Below the pieces are notes generated by a model, which saw only the letters and a program-made list of their open reading frames with translations, was not told the DNA's origin and made no database searches. From the NCBI RefSeq assembly GCF_900111825.1, contig NZ_FOJM01000014.1:62001-126000 (forward strand): a DNA stretch of 64,000 nt, in the 5' to 3' direction. This DNA comes from Pedobacter suwonensis. GTDB taxonomy: Bacteria; Bacteroidota; Bacteroidia; Sphingobacteriales; Sphingobacteriaceae. Position 1 is the first letter of the stretch; each line of letters opens with the position of its first letter. A program made the translations under genes and the position numbers. Positions 9,601 to 16,251 of the stretch are shown one piece after another.

Positions 9601-9931
9601 ATCTTTTACTTTCTTCAGGATTTCGGATTATTCTACTAACTGTAATATATCCGACTGCATTAAATCTTAACGTATCTGGCAATCTTCTCAACTCAACAAT
9701 AAAACGTCCAGTTGAATCTGCAGTACGTGTACCGCCTGAACCAGAGCGCAAAATGACATTAACGCCTTTCCCATCTGGAAGAAACACCTGGCCTTTTATT
9801 ATGTTGCGTCCATCCTGAGTCAGGGGATTCTGAGCAAATACAGAGGAAACTGAAAGCAGGGTCATCAAAAATGCCATGATCCATAGTGCTTTATTACTTA
9901 GTCTGTAATTACTAAAATTCATCTTTACCAT
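6668..9931 (-). CDS. SusC/RagA-family TonB-linked outer-membrane transporter
   Basis: 1087 residues: signal peptide to about 34 (VSSVFAQ), a CarboxypepD-regulatory-like beta domain (about 43-118), a plug domain (about 125-254) with the SusC hallmark DVQDISILKDASAASIWGAR and GVIVIATKKG, then a barrel of aromatic-rich strands ending GYTFGIRGSF with a C-terminal Phe. It imports a bulky ligand with TonB energy and works with the SusD partner downstream. Its start lies 1 bp from the tlpA stop, so the genes are co-transcribed. Length is normal. The ligand cannot be read from sequence; the TlpA neighbour hints at a peptide or metal-linked substrate rather than a glycan. Confidence 0.93.
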   Translation of the reverse strand: MVKMNFSNYRLSNKALWIMAFLMTLLSVSSVFAQNPLTQDGRNIIKGQVFLPDGKGVNVILRSGSGGTRTADSTGRFIVELRRLPDTLRFNAVGYITVSRIIRNPEESKRYLSVKMVPEIRDLGDVQISTGYQRVRPNEVNGSVSVIDEKRLNARTGTNILDRIIGQTSGVTLNVGKANGNPQNTTGISIRGLGTINGPLDPLIVVDGFIYEGNINNINPFDVQDISILKDASAASIWGARAGNGVIVIATKKGRYNQDIVVSFNANTTVNEKPNLGSFRTMSSSDYIDVEKMLFEKGFFDNRINTGYQALTPVVEILLALRSNKLTNVEATKQLDLLRSKDVRDSYLKSFYRHAVTQQYALSIRGGAINNSYSLSAGHDQTVDESYSSTQRTNLRFAHSYKVSSKLTLSTNILLTAASFQNGRPVYGSLSSAGRQPTYLKFEDELGNAIPLAQVYRQIYTDTAGGGKLLDWKYYPANEYENTIFKQKRREIYGSISLNYKILSFLSADLTYQQQFQQEISTDDYSVNSYYARNLVNSYSQLNRSTGIVKYNIPKGGISRVAQNNINSATYRFQLNGIKNFGVHSVNIIVGAEARNSGTDGNTNLFYGYNGDPLTYGNVDYINSFPNFITGSTNQISSGDVLTKLDYRFISLYGNAVYSLKGKYTVSASVRKDGSNIFGANTNDKWKPLWSAGLGWTISDENFYNLRELPILRLTSTFGYSGNVDLSRTASPVGLYGSNAITGLPYVRIRTINNPDLKWEQLSQLNIKIDFATRKDRIKGSIAYYIKRGSDLYGLTPFDYTAWGGAADVTRNVADMKGYGVDAEFHSLNVQSGNVKWDTDLYFNYSENKTVKYYRQSVTGIFGLLGAGQSITPIEGKPLYAIAAYKWAGLNSSGLPQGYLKGAVSTDYAAISAEGNLNGDNIRYIGPASPVYFGSLINSFNFKNITLSFNLSYRFGYFARKETISYNSLVNSGIGNADYEKRWQKPGDESFTNVPAFIYPINGLSDSFYQNSEVNIIRGDNIRLDYVNLGYRFDAGKWRFPFRTFDLFFNATSLGIIWRANKDGIDPDYVGRINPFEGYTFGIRGSF

Positions 9932-9932
9932 A

Positions 9933-10499
9933 TTATCTCTCCTTTACCGGTAAATGAAGATTCAACCCAGCGATTAATCTTGAAATGTTTTCTTCCTTCA
10001 GTTCGTCTGGGCCAGTAATTGCTTTTATTCGTTGATCTGCACCGATCCATACATAATGAGGAAATACATTATGAGGAAACCATATCCTTGTGTTTTTTGG
10101 TTTTAGAAGAATAGGTAATGTTATTTCCCGGCCCTCACTTTTTCTTTTTTCCAGAAAGTCCATCAGGATTTTCTCAGTATCCCTTTTGGCATCATCCACT
10201 AAGATAATGGCTAGCCTATCCCCATATTTCTTTTGAAATTCCTGCATGTGGGGAGTATATTTAAGGCATGTACTACACCATGTTCCCCAGAAATCAAGAA
10301 TAATAGCCTTACCCTTATAATCCGATAATTTTAAAGTTTTCGAAATATGGTTGTAAACTGAGTCGAACATAAGATCAGGAACCTTATCTCCGATTACAAA
10401 GGCTTCATTTTTAACATTTTGTTGGTATTTAAGCTGAGCATTAGCTTTAAAAAATAAGCATAGCGTAGCCATAGCGATAAATAATATCGTTTTTTTCAT
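9933..10499 (-). CDS. TlpA-type thioredoxin-fold protein (secreted)
   Basis: 188 residues with a signal peptide (hydrophobic 4-17, AQ near 21-22) and a thioredoxin fold. The active site is W74-C75-S-T-C78 in LDFWGTWCSTCLK, preceded by the AhpC/TlpA GDKVPDLMFD segment; the cis-Pro loop lies in NVFPHYVW. It is probably periplasmic, reducing or isomerising disulfides. It is first in the operon with susC and susD; such TlpA-SusCD units recur in Sphingobacteriaceae. The MauE-like protein at 4295-4732 could supply its electrons. Confidence 0.88.
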   Translation of the reverse strand: MKKTILFIAMATLCLFFKANAQLKYQQNVKNEAFVIGDKVPDLMFDSVYNHISKTLKLSDYKGKAIILDFWGTWCSTCLKYTPHMQEFQKKYGDRLAIILVDDAKRDTEKILMDFLEKRKSEGREITLPILLKPKNTRIWFPHNVFPHYVWIGADQRIKAITGPDELKEENISRLIAGLNLHLPVKER

Positions 10500-10853
10500 G
10501 ATTTGTTAGTTAGTTGATTAAATGAAACTTTTCCGGTGAATCCGGAAAAAATTAAATGCTCACAGGAGGCCAAGAACCAATACTAAACCTATATTAAATT
10601 AAGCACTGCCTCCTGTAGGCACAGGGGGATCACTCAGGGTTTTTAGGCTTTAATGCATACATCCTATTAAAGGGACAGTAGCATAAGACAATTGAAAAAT
10701 TTAATAAAAATTTTAGAAAATAGAGGACAAAACCATACAATCCATTCTTAAAACAATGGTTAGTTAGTTCTGAATTGTGATTGTCTATTTTCATCCTCGT
10801 ATTGGTTATACGAGTCTTGGTGATTGAGTTCAATAAATGTGAGAACTACCAAC
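10500..10853. other. Intergenic region upstream of the tlpA operon
   Basis: 354 bp that should contain the tlpA-susC-susD promoter, though I see no clear TAnnTTTG element. ACAGGAGGC (10562-10570) and GCCTCCTGT (10608-10616) are a perfect 9-bp inverted repeat 37 bp apart. A small minus-strand frame (10630-10794) is listed separately. Confidence 0.5.
10630..10794 (-). CDS. Possible small hydrophobic peptide, 54 aa (doubtful, maybe frameshifted)
   Basis: The ATG at 10794 follows ACGAGG and opens a 54-residue frame with a hydrophobic stretch (about 19-38, LYGFVLYFLKFLLNFSIVL) and several Cys residues, ending KPKNPE. Just downstream, in another frame, the same strand reads TLSDPPVPTGGSA and a stop (ending 10601), which looks like a natural small-protein tail. 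Either this is a peptide gene with a frameshift near its end, or the resemblance is chance. It lies upstream of and co-directional with tlpA-susCD. Confidence 0.25.
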   Translation of the reverse strand: MKIDNHNSELTNHCFKNGLYGFVLYFLKFLLNFSIVLCYCPFNRMYALKPKNPE

Positions 10854-11001
10854 CGTGGTGCAATAAAGTTTCTGACGCCTTAAGTGACACGGAATTACAG
10901 CAGTTCCCACATCTATTTCGAAATACAAATATATTGATTTCTACACATAGATATGGGTATTAAACTGCTGTCCTACGTCACGGCGTCAGAAATTGCGACC
11001 G
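10854..11001. repeat. Long imperfect hairpin (MITE-like or structured RNA)
   Basis: Three blocks pair exactly: TTTCTGACGCC (10869-10879) with GGCGTCAGAAA (10982-10992), GTGAC (10884-10888) with GTCAC (10977-10981), and ACAGCAGTT (10897-10905) with AACTGCTGT (10963-10971). Pairing continues loosely both outward (GCAAT with ATTGC) and inward (CCCACATCTAT with ATAGATATGGG). It fills the divergent interval between the tlpA operon and the XRE gene. Mismatches are asymmetric, as in an aging transposon-derived miniature element or a stable RNA. Confidence 0.55.
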
Positions 11002-11058
11002 CAAGACTCTTATTAATACCTAATTAATATATCTCAAATATACGAAAAATATCAAAAA

Positions 11059-11074
11059 CCCTACTATAGTAGGG
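11059..11074. promoter_or_regulatory. Perfect 16-bp palindrome, likely operator of the XRE gene
   Basis: CCCTACTATAGTAGGG is a perfect palindrome 35 bp before the ATG of the XRE regulator at 11110. Small XRE and restriction-controller proteins typically bind such symmetrical CTA/TAG sites at their own promoters, so autoregulation is the simplest reading. Confidence 0.55.
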
Positions 11075-11109
11075 CAAACATTTTTTTGTTTATTCTTTAC
11101 TTAGTCAAA

Positions 11110-11373
11110 ATGGGTAAAGCGTCTGAAATAGAGCAGTTTGTAATTGATAAAGTGAGGGAAATCAGGCTTTTAAAGAAGTATGGTCAAAAGCAATTATCGC
11201 TTGAAATGGGGCTGAGCGGAAAATTTGTTGGAAACGTTGAGAGTACGAAAACCGATGATAAATACAATTTAAACCATTTAAATAAAATTGCCGAAATCTT
11301 GGAATGTTCCATAAAGGATTTTTTCCCTGATGAACCGTTCGCAGGAGACCTGGAACGAATTTACCCTAAATAA
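11110..11373 (+). CDS. XRE-family HTH transcriptional regulator
   Basis: From the ATG at 11110 (the TTG at 11086 adds eight unlikely residues) this is an 87-residue single-domain protein. The helix-turn-helix covers about 10-70: VREIRLLKKYGQKQLSLEM, GLSGKFVGNVES, then NLNHLNKIAEILECSIKDFF, the classic five-helix XRE ending. A short acidic tail follows. It has no sensor domain and resembles small repressors of mobile elements. The palindrome CCCTACTATAGTAGGG in its leader is the probable binding site. It precedes the two-component genes by 111 bp and may or may not control them. Confidence 0.85.
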   Translation: MGKASEIEQFVIDKVREIRLLKKYGQKQLSLEMGLSGKFVGNVESTKTDDKYNLNHLNKIAEILECSIKDFFPDEPFAGDLERIYPK

Positions 11374-11484
11374 ATGATCATTTAAATTGTAAATTAAACC
11401 GCTCTTCGACTATCCTTATTGTTTAATCAGTAAAACTAAATCAATGAAATAAAAGAAAAATTAAACCATCCCAAACTACCGCTT

Positions 11485-12213
11485 ATGAAAAACAAAATCA
11501 GATGCGTCATCATTGATGATGAACGCCATGCCATTTTGCTACTCACCACTTATATCAGTTCTATTCCCAATCTTGAACTGGTCAAAACATTCAACAACCC
11601 TCTAGAAGCATTATCCGGAATATGTATTGAAGATGAGATCGACATCATATTTCTAGATATTGAAATGCCCTATCTTACTGGACTGGAACTGGCTCTCGAG
11701 CTAAAACCTAAGGTCAGGTCGATAATTTTCACCAGTGCATTTGACCGATCTCTTGAAGCTTTCGAAGTTAGGGCTACACACTATTTATTGAAACCTATCA
11801 AACTAGCCAAATTCACCCAAATAGTTGTTGGAGTGATGGAGAACGAACTCTCCTTAAAGCAACAACCTGGAAAAAATATCAAGTTTTATAAAACGGGCGA
11901 AAAGGGGAAACTTACACGATTGAAAAAGCAGGACATCCTGTACTTTGAAGGTGCAAAAAATTATGTTACAATGGTAACTTCCAAAACTGAACAACTTGTT
12001 TATCTGACATTGAAGGATGTTGAAAAAATATTCAGCAAAGATCTTTTTTATAGGGTCCATCGATCACATATAATCAATGCAAGAAAGATCCAGAAAATTG
12101 TTGGAAATACGATAAACCTTGGACAGGGCCATCAGGTTCAAATGGGCGAAACCTATAAAAAAGGTCTCATAAAATTTCTTGAAGAAAAAACTTTGCTTAC
12201 CGGCCGGATTTAG
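11485..12213 (+). CDS. LytTR-family response regulator
   Basis: 242 residues: a receiver domain (about 5-120) with the acidic pair D11-D12, phosphoacceptor D58 in IIFLDIEMPYLTG, the conserved Thr/Ser in FTSAFD and the Lys in LLKPIK; then a LytTR DNA-binding domain (about 145-235) with FYKTGEKGKL, ILYFEGAKNYV and YRVHRSHIIN. LytTR regulators bind DNA through beta strands and control peptide signalling, bacteriocins and cell-surface genes. The partner kinase is encoded 245 bp downstream, with a lanthipeptide-like small ORF on the opposite strand between them. Length is normal. Confidence 0.92.
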   Translation: MKNKIRCVIIDDERHAILLLTTYISSIPNLELVKTFNNPLEALSGICIEDEIDIIFLDIEMPYLTGLELALELKPKVRSIIFTSAFDRSLEAFEVRATHYLLKPIKLAKFTQIVVGVMENELSLKQQPGKNIKFYKTGEKGKLTRLKKQDILYFEGAKNYVTMVTSKTEQLVYLTLKDVEKIFSKDLFYRVHRSHIINARKIQKIVGNTINLGQGHQVQMGETYKKGLIKFLEEKTLLTGRI

Positions 12214-12226
12214 CAAGATTGATCAA

Positions 12227-12370
12227 TTAACGGTTTGCATCTGCGATGCCTCCAGTAATAGTAATGAGGATACTTGATGTAGTCGGATCAGTACCATGGG
12301 AATTTCGGTTCCCTGCCGAGCTAAAGACAAAAACTGTTTTTTTCTTCAGCCGCTTTTCGGTGCGTTTCAT
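12227..12370 (-). CDS. Candidate lanthipeptide-type precursor peptide, 47 aa
   Basis: The ATG at 12370 follows an A-rich minus-strand leader. It encodes a short Lys/Arg-rich leader (MKRTEKRLKKKTVFVF), then a Ser/Thr-rich core with SHGTDPTTSSILITIT and GGIADANR before TAA at 12227-12229. It resembles Bacteroidota class I lanthipeptide precursors in charge split, size and the TDPTTSS-type core, but it has no Cys, so thioether rings could not form unless dehydrated residues are handled otherwise. No lanB/lanC gene is in the window. It lies antisense between a LytTR response regulator and its kinase, where peptide pheromone or bacteriocin genes are often found. It is too short for usual ORF cut-offs. 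Chance cannot be excluded. Confidence 0.42.
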   Translation of the reverse strand: MKRTEKRLKKKTVFVFSSAGNRNSHGTDPTTSSILITITGGIADANR

Positions 12371-12457
12371 AGCTTTTTTTTTATGAAACTAGCCGTGTTT
12401 TAAAGCTTGAAAGAAGTTATTACACCAGCAGTATTAGAGGTTTTACCAAATTATATT

Positions 12458-13543
12458 ATGGCCGTGATGAAGCACTTTACGATTTTACTATCCAGGTATA
12501 AAATCCACTTTCTGAGCTGGGCACTTTTCATCAGTGCCGAGACAGGTATAATCGGGTTGGCTACTGGAGTATTCGGGGATGCCAAGAGTTATATCTATCA
12601 TTATATACAGAACATAGGCTTATTCTATCTATGTGCGCTATGGCTGTATCACCGGATTTTTCAGGTTAGAAATAATTGGATATGGAAGCTGCCAACTTTT
12701 TTGGGGGCCGTCTATTTTTTCTACCTATTTACGAGCTATGGCATAGACACGTATCTTCTGAAAGAAACCACTTGGTACAGTTATCACAAAATAAGCATAG
12801 GTAAACCGTATATTTTCAGCCAGCTATGGAGATCGTTGATCTTTATGGGAGCAGCAGGATTTTATTACCTCTTTCTTGTGCATCTAAAAGAGATAGAGGT
12901 TCGTAAGAAAACGGAAACGGAATACTACCAGAGCATTCTTTCCGAACGCGAACTTCAGATAGAACTGGCAAACGCGAAAAACTCATACCTTAAAGCGCAG
13001 ATCAATCCCCATCTACTGTTCAATGTCTTAAATTTTATCTATCAGGACGTTTATGGTAAATTGCCGAAATCAGCAGAAGCGGTTATGCAGCTTTCCGATA
13101 TTATGCGTTACAGCATTAATTGTGAGTTCAGTGAGCAGACCGTCCCTTTAAAGGATGAACTGGAACAGATAGACAGGCTGATTATATTGCACCAAACCCG
13201 GTTTGAAAATGATATATGCATAAATTTTACTTATCCTGCGGAGTTGGTATCCAAGAATTTTATTCCACTGGTGCTCGTAACGCTGGTAGAAAACATCTTT
13301 AAACATGGTATTTTTCAGGACCCTGAAAATCCGGCCAATCTTGATATCGGCCTGATAAATGACCAGATCGTAATTACTTCTAGAAATCTTCTCAATAGAA
13401 AAAAAACGTCACAAAGTATGAATAAGGGACTGGATAATATCAGACAGCGGCTTAAACTGATCTATGGTAGTAAGGCATCAATGGAATACAGCACTTCTGA
13501 AGGGATATTTGATGTACGGATTATCGCTCCCCTATTAGATTGA
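12458..13543 (+). CDS. LytS/YehU-type sensor histidine kinase
   Basis: From the ATG at 12458 (the TTG at 12407 adds 17 residues) this is a 361-residue protein. Four hydrophobic helices in the N-terminal 150 residues form a membrane sensor; a linker helix (EYYQSILSERELQIELANAKN) leads to the His_kinase domain with the phospho-acceptor motif KAQINPHLLFNVLN. The usual NPHFLFN has Leu instead of Phe here. A degenerate HATPase domain follows (PLVLVTLVENIFKHG, then GLDNIRQRLKLIYG). It should phosphorylate the LytTR regulator encoded upstream. The membrane sensor without a large periplasmic domain suits a small or hydrophobic signal. Confidence 0.88.
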   Translation: MAVMKHFTILLSRYKIHFLSWALFISAETGIIGLATGVFGDAKSYIYHYIQNIGLFYLCALWLYHRIFQVRNNWIWKLPTFLGAVYFFYLFTSYGIDTYLLKETTWYSYHKISIGKPYIFSQLWRSLIFMGAAGFYYLFLVHLKEIEVRKKTETEYYQSILSERELQIELANAKNSYLKAQINPHLLFNVLNFIYQDVYGKLPKSAEAVMQLSDIMRYSINCEFSEQTVPLKDELEQIDRLIILHQTRFENDICINFTYPAELVSKNFIPLVLVTLVENIFKHGIFQDPENPANLDIGLINDQIVITSRNLLNRKKTSQSMNKGLDNIRQRLKLIYGSKASMEYSTSEGIFDVRIIAPLLD

Positions 13544-13592
13544 TTTATCAGGAACCTCCATCTGTCAATAATACATTAAAAAACACCACACC

Positions 13593-14156
13593 ATGAAAAA
13601 ATATATCATACCCACCGTTTTATTTTTGCTTCCATTTTTTGCAAGTGCGCAATTGCCCGCAACCCGGGTAATTAACTTTACCTTGCGGACGGTCGAAGAT
13701 GGGCTTATCCTGGTACCACCAAAAGGAAAATATAATCCTGTTACCGATAGTCTTGATAAGGTTCTGAAAAAATCACCAAAAGACACAACCGCCCTCCTCT
13801 ACCGATCACTGTTATATTATAGTTATAACCAGATGCTTGCTGCACCCGCGCAAAGGACTAAGGGAACTTTAGAGAATCTGACAATAGCAAAAGATATGAT
13901 TGAGCTGGCAATCAAAGAAAAAATACTTGATTCACGTGCGAAACTCTTACGTGCACAGATCTATAGCGAACTTTGTTTCAGGTTTAGTGGGGATGAAAGC
14001 TGGATGTTCAGTGCCACACAAATTGCATCAAGAAAAAAGCTGTTCAACACATATAAGTTAGCTGCGAACAAATATTATGATGAACTTGGCATAGCTGATA
14101 AGAACCATGCCTACGAATATTCCAAGAAGAAAGTGAATTACAATTATCCTTTATGA
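13593..14156 (+). CDS. Secreted protein with possible TPR-like helices, unknown function
   Basis: 187 residues with a clear signal peptide (MKKYIIPTVLFLLPFFASAQ). The mature part is helical (DKVLKKSPKDTTALLYRSLLYYSYNQ, then AIKEKILDSRAKLLRAQIYSELCFRF) with the spacing of two TPR-like repeats, and a basic, aromatic tail. The gene starts 49 bp after the kinase stop and is probably co-transcribed, suggesting an envelope protein tied to the same signal. I recognise no family beyond that. Confidence 0.7.
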   Translation: MKKYIIPTVLFLLPFFASAQLPATRVINFTLRTVEDGLILVPPKGKYNPVTDSLDKVLKKSPKDTTALLYRSLLYYSYNQMLAAPAQRTKGTLENLTIAKDMIELAIKEKILDSRAKLLRAQIYSELCFRFSGDESWMFSATQIASRKKLFNTYKLAANKYYDELGIADKNHAYEYSKKKVNYNYPL

Positions 14157-14276
14157 TATTATGCTTTCCCACATTCTATTGCATTGCTAATTTTCACAAA
14201 TTATCGTGCTGGATTATGATCTAAAATTGGCAATATTTTAAATATCACAAAGAAGGTTTTTATTAACTAAACAAAA

Positions 14277-14300
14277 AACCACTGATGCTGATCAGTGGTT
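14277..14300. terminator. Bidirectional terminator
   Basis: AACCACTGAT (14277-14286) pairs perfectly with ATCAGTGGTT (14291-14300) around GCTG. A-rich sequence on the left and T-rich on the right let it act on both strands, ending the convergent plus-strand operon and the Hc1 gene. Confidence 0.8.
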
Positions 14301-14322
14301 TTTATCCCAAAACAGTTATTGT

Positions 14323-14502
14323 TTATTTTTCGCTGTTTTTCTTTTCTGTTACTTCAGTTCTGATATCCTGAGCTAAAACCTTTAAGTCCTGCATTGCTTT
14401 GCGCACCCGTGTACCGGCAGCTGCATTTCCATTGTCATAAAATTTTGCAACATCAGCCTCAACTGAAGCGATCACTTCCTGTACTTTTTTGAATTTATCC
14501 AT
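14323..14502 (-). CDS. Histone H1-like protein (Hc1 family), copy 1
   Basis: From the ATG at 14502 this is a 59-residue lysine-rich, helical protein (MDKFKKVQEVIASVEADVAK, GNAAAGTRVRKAMQDLKVLA). It belongs to the Bacteroidota histone-H1-like family, small nucleoid proteins that bind DNA through Lys/Arg helices. The frame extends to 14601, but that extension is not conserved. A second copy at 38910-39089 differs at 7 of 59 residues, and a roughly 34-bp segment upstream (14562-14595) is also conserved there (39148-39181), probably the promoter. The bidirectional terminator follows. Confidence 0.82.
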   Translation of the reverse strand: MDKFKKVQEVIASVEADVAKFYDNGNAAAGTRVRKAMQDLKVLAQDIRTEVTEKKNSEK

Positions 14503-14708
14503 TACTTTTCTTTTTTTGCGGTCAAAGACCTCACTGTTAATTGTTTTATCTTTCAGAATTGATTCCAGGGCCAAAACTAAACATTTCATCCAAAAAACCA
14601 ACGGCCGACAAATGTCACTATTATGTGTATCACGGGTAAACTGATTTTTTCACACGGCAGTCTGTTTAGCCTTGAAATGTGGGGGGCAAAAACAGCTGCC
14701 GAAAAACG

Positions 14709-14725
14709 GGCGGGCGTAGCCCGCC
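14709..14725 (-). terminator. Terminator of the PRTRC operon
   Basis: GGCGGGC (14709-14715) pairs with GCCCGCC (14719-14725) around GTA. The AAAAA at 14702-14706 becomes a T-run on the minus strand, right after the ThiF stop at 14747. It ends the leftward PRTRC transcript. Confidence 0.8.
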
Positions 14726-14746
14726 GCCGGGCGATTTGGAATAAGT

Positions 14747-15538
14747 TTATACCGCTATCGGCTGTGATCTGAAACCTCCCAAACTGAGAAAACACCCTCT
14801 GTGTTCTATGATGCCCACCCTTAGCATCTGCCACAAAAGAGATGCGGCCATATTCACGAGTGCAGAATTTATAAAAAGATCCTGCTTTCCAAGGGCTTCG
14901 GCTAAAGAGCAGCTTGGTTGATTATCCAGTTCTTCTCCATTCTCTAACATTACTTTATACTCATTTACCATAGAAGGTAGCATTCCAACTGTCTCGAAAG
15001 TTAAAGATTTAGCTTGCTTAATTTCTCCAACGGTGGATAGCACAGCCTGTCCCGAATCCCTGCCATTACCAAGATCAAGCAGATAAATAGCGGAATCACG
15101 ATCAATGTGGTGTTCTTTCCCCGAATGGAGACTTTCTTCTATTTCAAGCCTGGCCCCAATAGTATCAACGCAAGAAACGGTAATATTAGCCAAACGTTTT
15201 TTCGCAGTGCTTATATTATACCCGTAGGGCATAGCCTTCCAATCCGTCCCAAAAAAACGGTTAACACGGTTGATGAGTGCAACTCCTTTATTCAATCCTA
15301 TCTCATTTTCGGTAAAAAGCTGCCTTGCGAGATTGGCTCGCTGAACTGTATCATGGTCAAATACGTAAACATTCAGCCCTGCATGCCCAAGCACATTTAG
15401 AGCATGGTTGATCCTTGCAAGGGCTGTAAGCATCTGACTGCCACTTCCTCCTGCACCGATCAGGTTAACTGAAATAGGATTGGTAGGATTTAAGAGGTAA
15501 GGGTAAACAATGTGTACCCGTTTTTTTATGCCATTCAT
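14747..15538 (-). CDS. PRTRC system ThiF-family (E1-like) protein
   Basis: 263 residues with the E1/ThiF adenylating fold: nucleotide loop LIGAGGSGSQ (G28-G33), the acidic FDHDTVQRANLARQLF segment (about 60-75) with the conserved Asp, Arg and Asn residues, and a late Cys in NQPSCSLAEALGKQDLFIN. E1-like enzymes adenylate the C-terminus of a ubiquitin-like protein; in PRTRC cassettes the partner is protein C, whose gene here ends in Gly. The start overlaps the protein B stop by 4 bp, indicating translational coupling, and it is the last gene of the operon. Confidence 0.88.
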   Translation of the reverse strand: MNGIKKRVHIVYPYLLNPTNPISVNLIGAGGSGSQMLTALARINHALNVLGHAGLNVYVFDHDTVQRANLARQLFTENEIGLNKGVALINRVNRFFGTDWKAMPYGYNISTAKKRLANITVSCVDTIGARLEIEESLHSGKEHHIDRDSAIYLLDLGNGRDSGQAVLSTVGEIKQAKSLTFETVGMLPSMVNEYKVMLENGEELDNQPSCSLAEALGKQDLFINSALVNMAASLLWQMLRVGIIEHRGCFLSLGGFRSQPIAV

Positions 15539-16251
15539 GATAGGATATCTTTAAGTTTTCTGCCATTTTTTTTGAGTATTGAAATAGGAAAATCTGTGAC
15601 TTTGCCAACCTGCCTTTTCCATAGCTGCACGATGTTACCTTTTACTGGTGAAACCTGCTCTAATAGATGGCTAAAAGCCGATCCGAAAAAATACTTTTCC
15701 CACTCCGCCATAAACCGCTCCAATCTACAGTCCTTTGGCACATTGATGTCCACATTGCCCATACATACCCTTCCATCTATGTAACAATTGAAAAAGGGGG
15801 CGAAGTATAACGGTGCAGATAAATCAGGTCTGTTTTCTTTGCCCAACGCCCAAACCCACAAATGATTTTTGGTAGCCCTCCACAAAAGGGGCGGCAACAT
15901 GGCTTCTCCGTCACCGATGCCAAGTTCCTTTTTAAAAAGTAGATGCTGCCTGCACCTTGGAGTAAACCAAACTGCACAACCGTCTCCTGCGGAACTGAAG
16001 TAAAGAATATTCTCGGGAATAAGCCCCTCGGGCTGTAAAAAAGCAGTATGTTTTTCTTTATCACTTTTTTTAAGTGATTCCGCTAGTTGCCTGCTCTCCT
16101 TTATTGACAACGGATGGGCATTTATTGGTCTGCCTAAGCTGTCCATATCATAACTCTCTACATAATGACTGCCTTCGGCCTGTGACGAGTAGAACAGCAA
16201 CGCTTTATAAGGCATAAAAATCTGATCAAGAAGTGGTGTTATATTTTTCAT
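15535..16251 (-). CDS. PRTRC system protein B
   Basis: From the ATG at 16251 (an alternative at 16263 adds four residues) this is a 238-residue protein matching PRTRC protein B: an N-terminal MKNITPLLDQIF and ALLFYSS segment, a middle SSAGDGCAVWFTP and LPPLLWRATKNHLWVWAL, then PFFNCYIDGRVCMGNV. Comparative genomics has proposed that protein B is E2-like. The Cys in FFNCYIDGRVCMGN would be the candidate catalytic residue; that is inference. Its first codons overlap the end of the upstream gene, and its stop overlaps ThiF. Confidence 0.82.
   Translation of the reverse strand: MKNITPLLDQIFMPYKALLFYSSQAEGSHYVESYDMDSLGRPINAHPLSIKESRQLAESLKKSDKEKHTAFLQPEGLIPENILYFSSAGDGCAVWFTPRCRQHLLFKKELGIGDGEAMLPPLLWRATKNHLWVWALGKENRPDLSAPLYFAPFFNCYIDGRVCMGNVDINVPKDCRLERFMAEWEKYFFGSAFSHLLEQVSPVKGNIVQLWKRQVGKVTDFPISILKKNGRKLKDILS

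Noticed and set aside
10781..10963. 60-residue plus-strand frame
   Set aside because: It overlaps the long hairpin and the antisense of the small minus-strand frame; no start signal.
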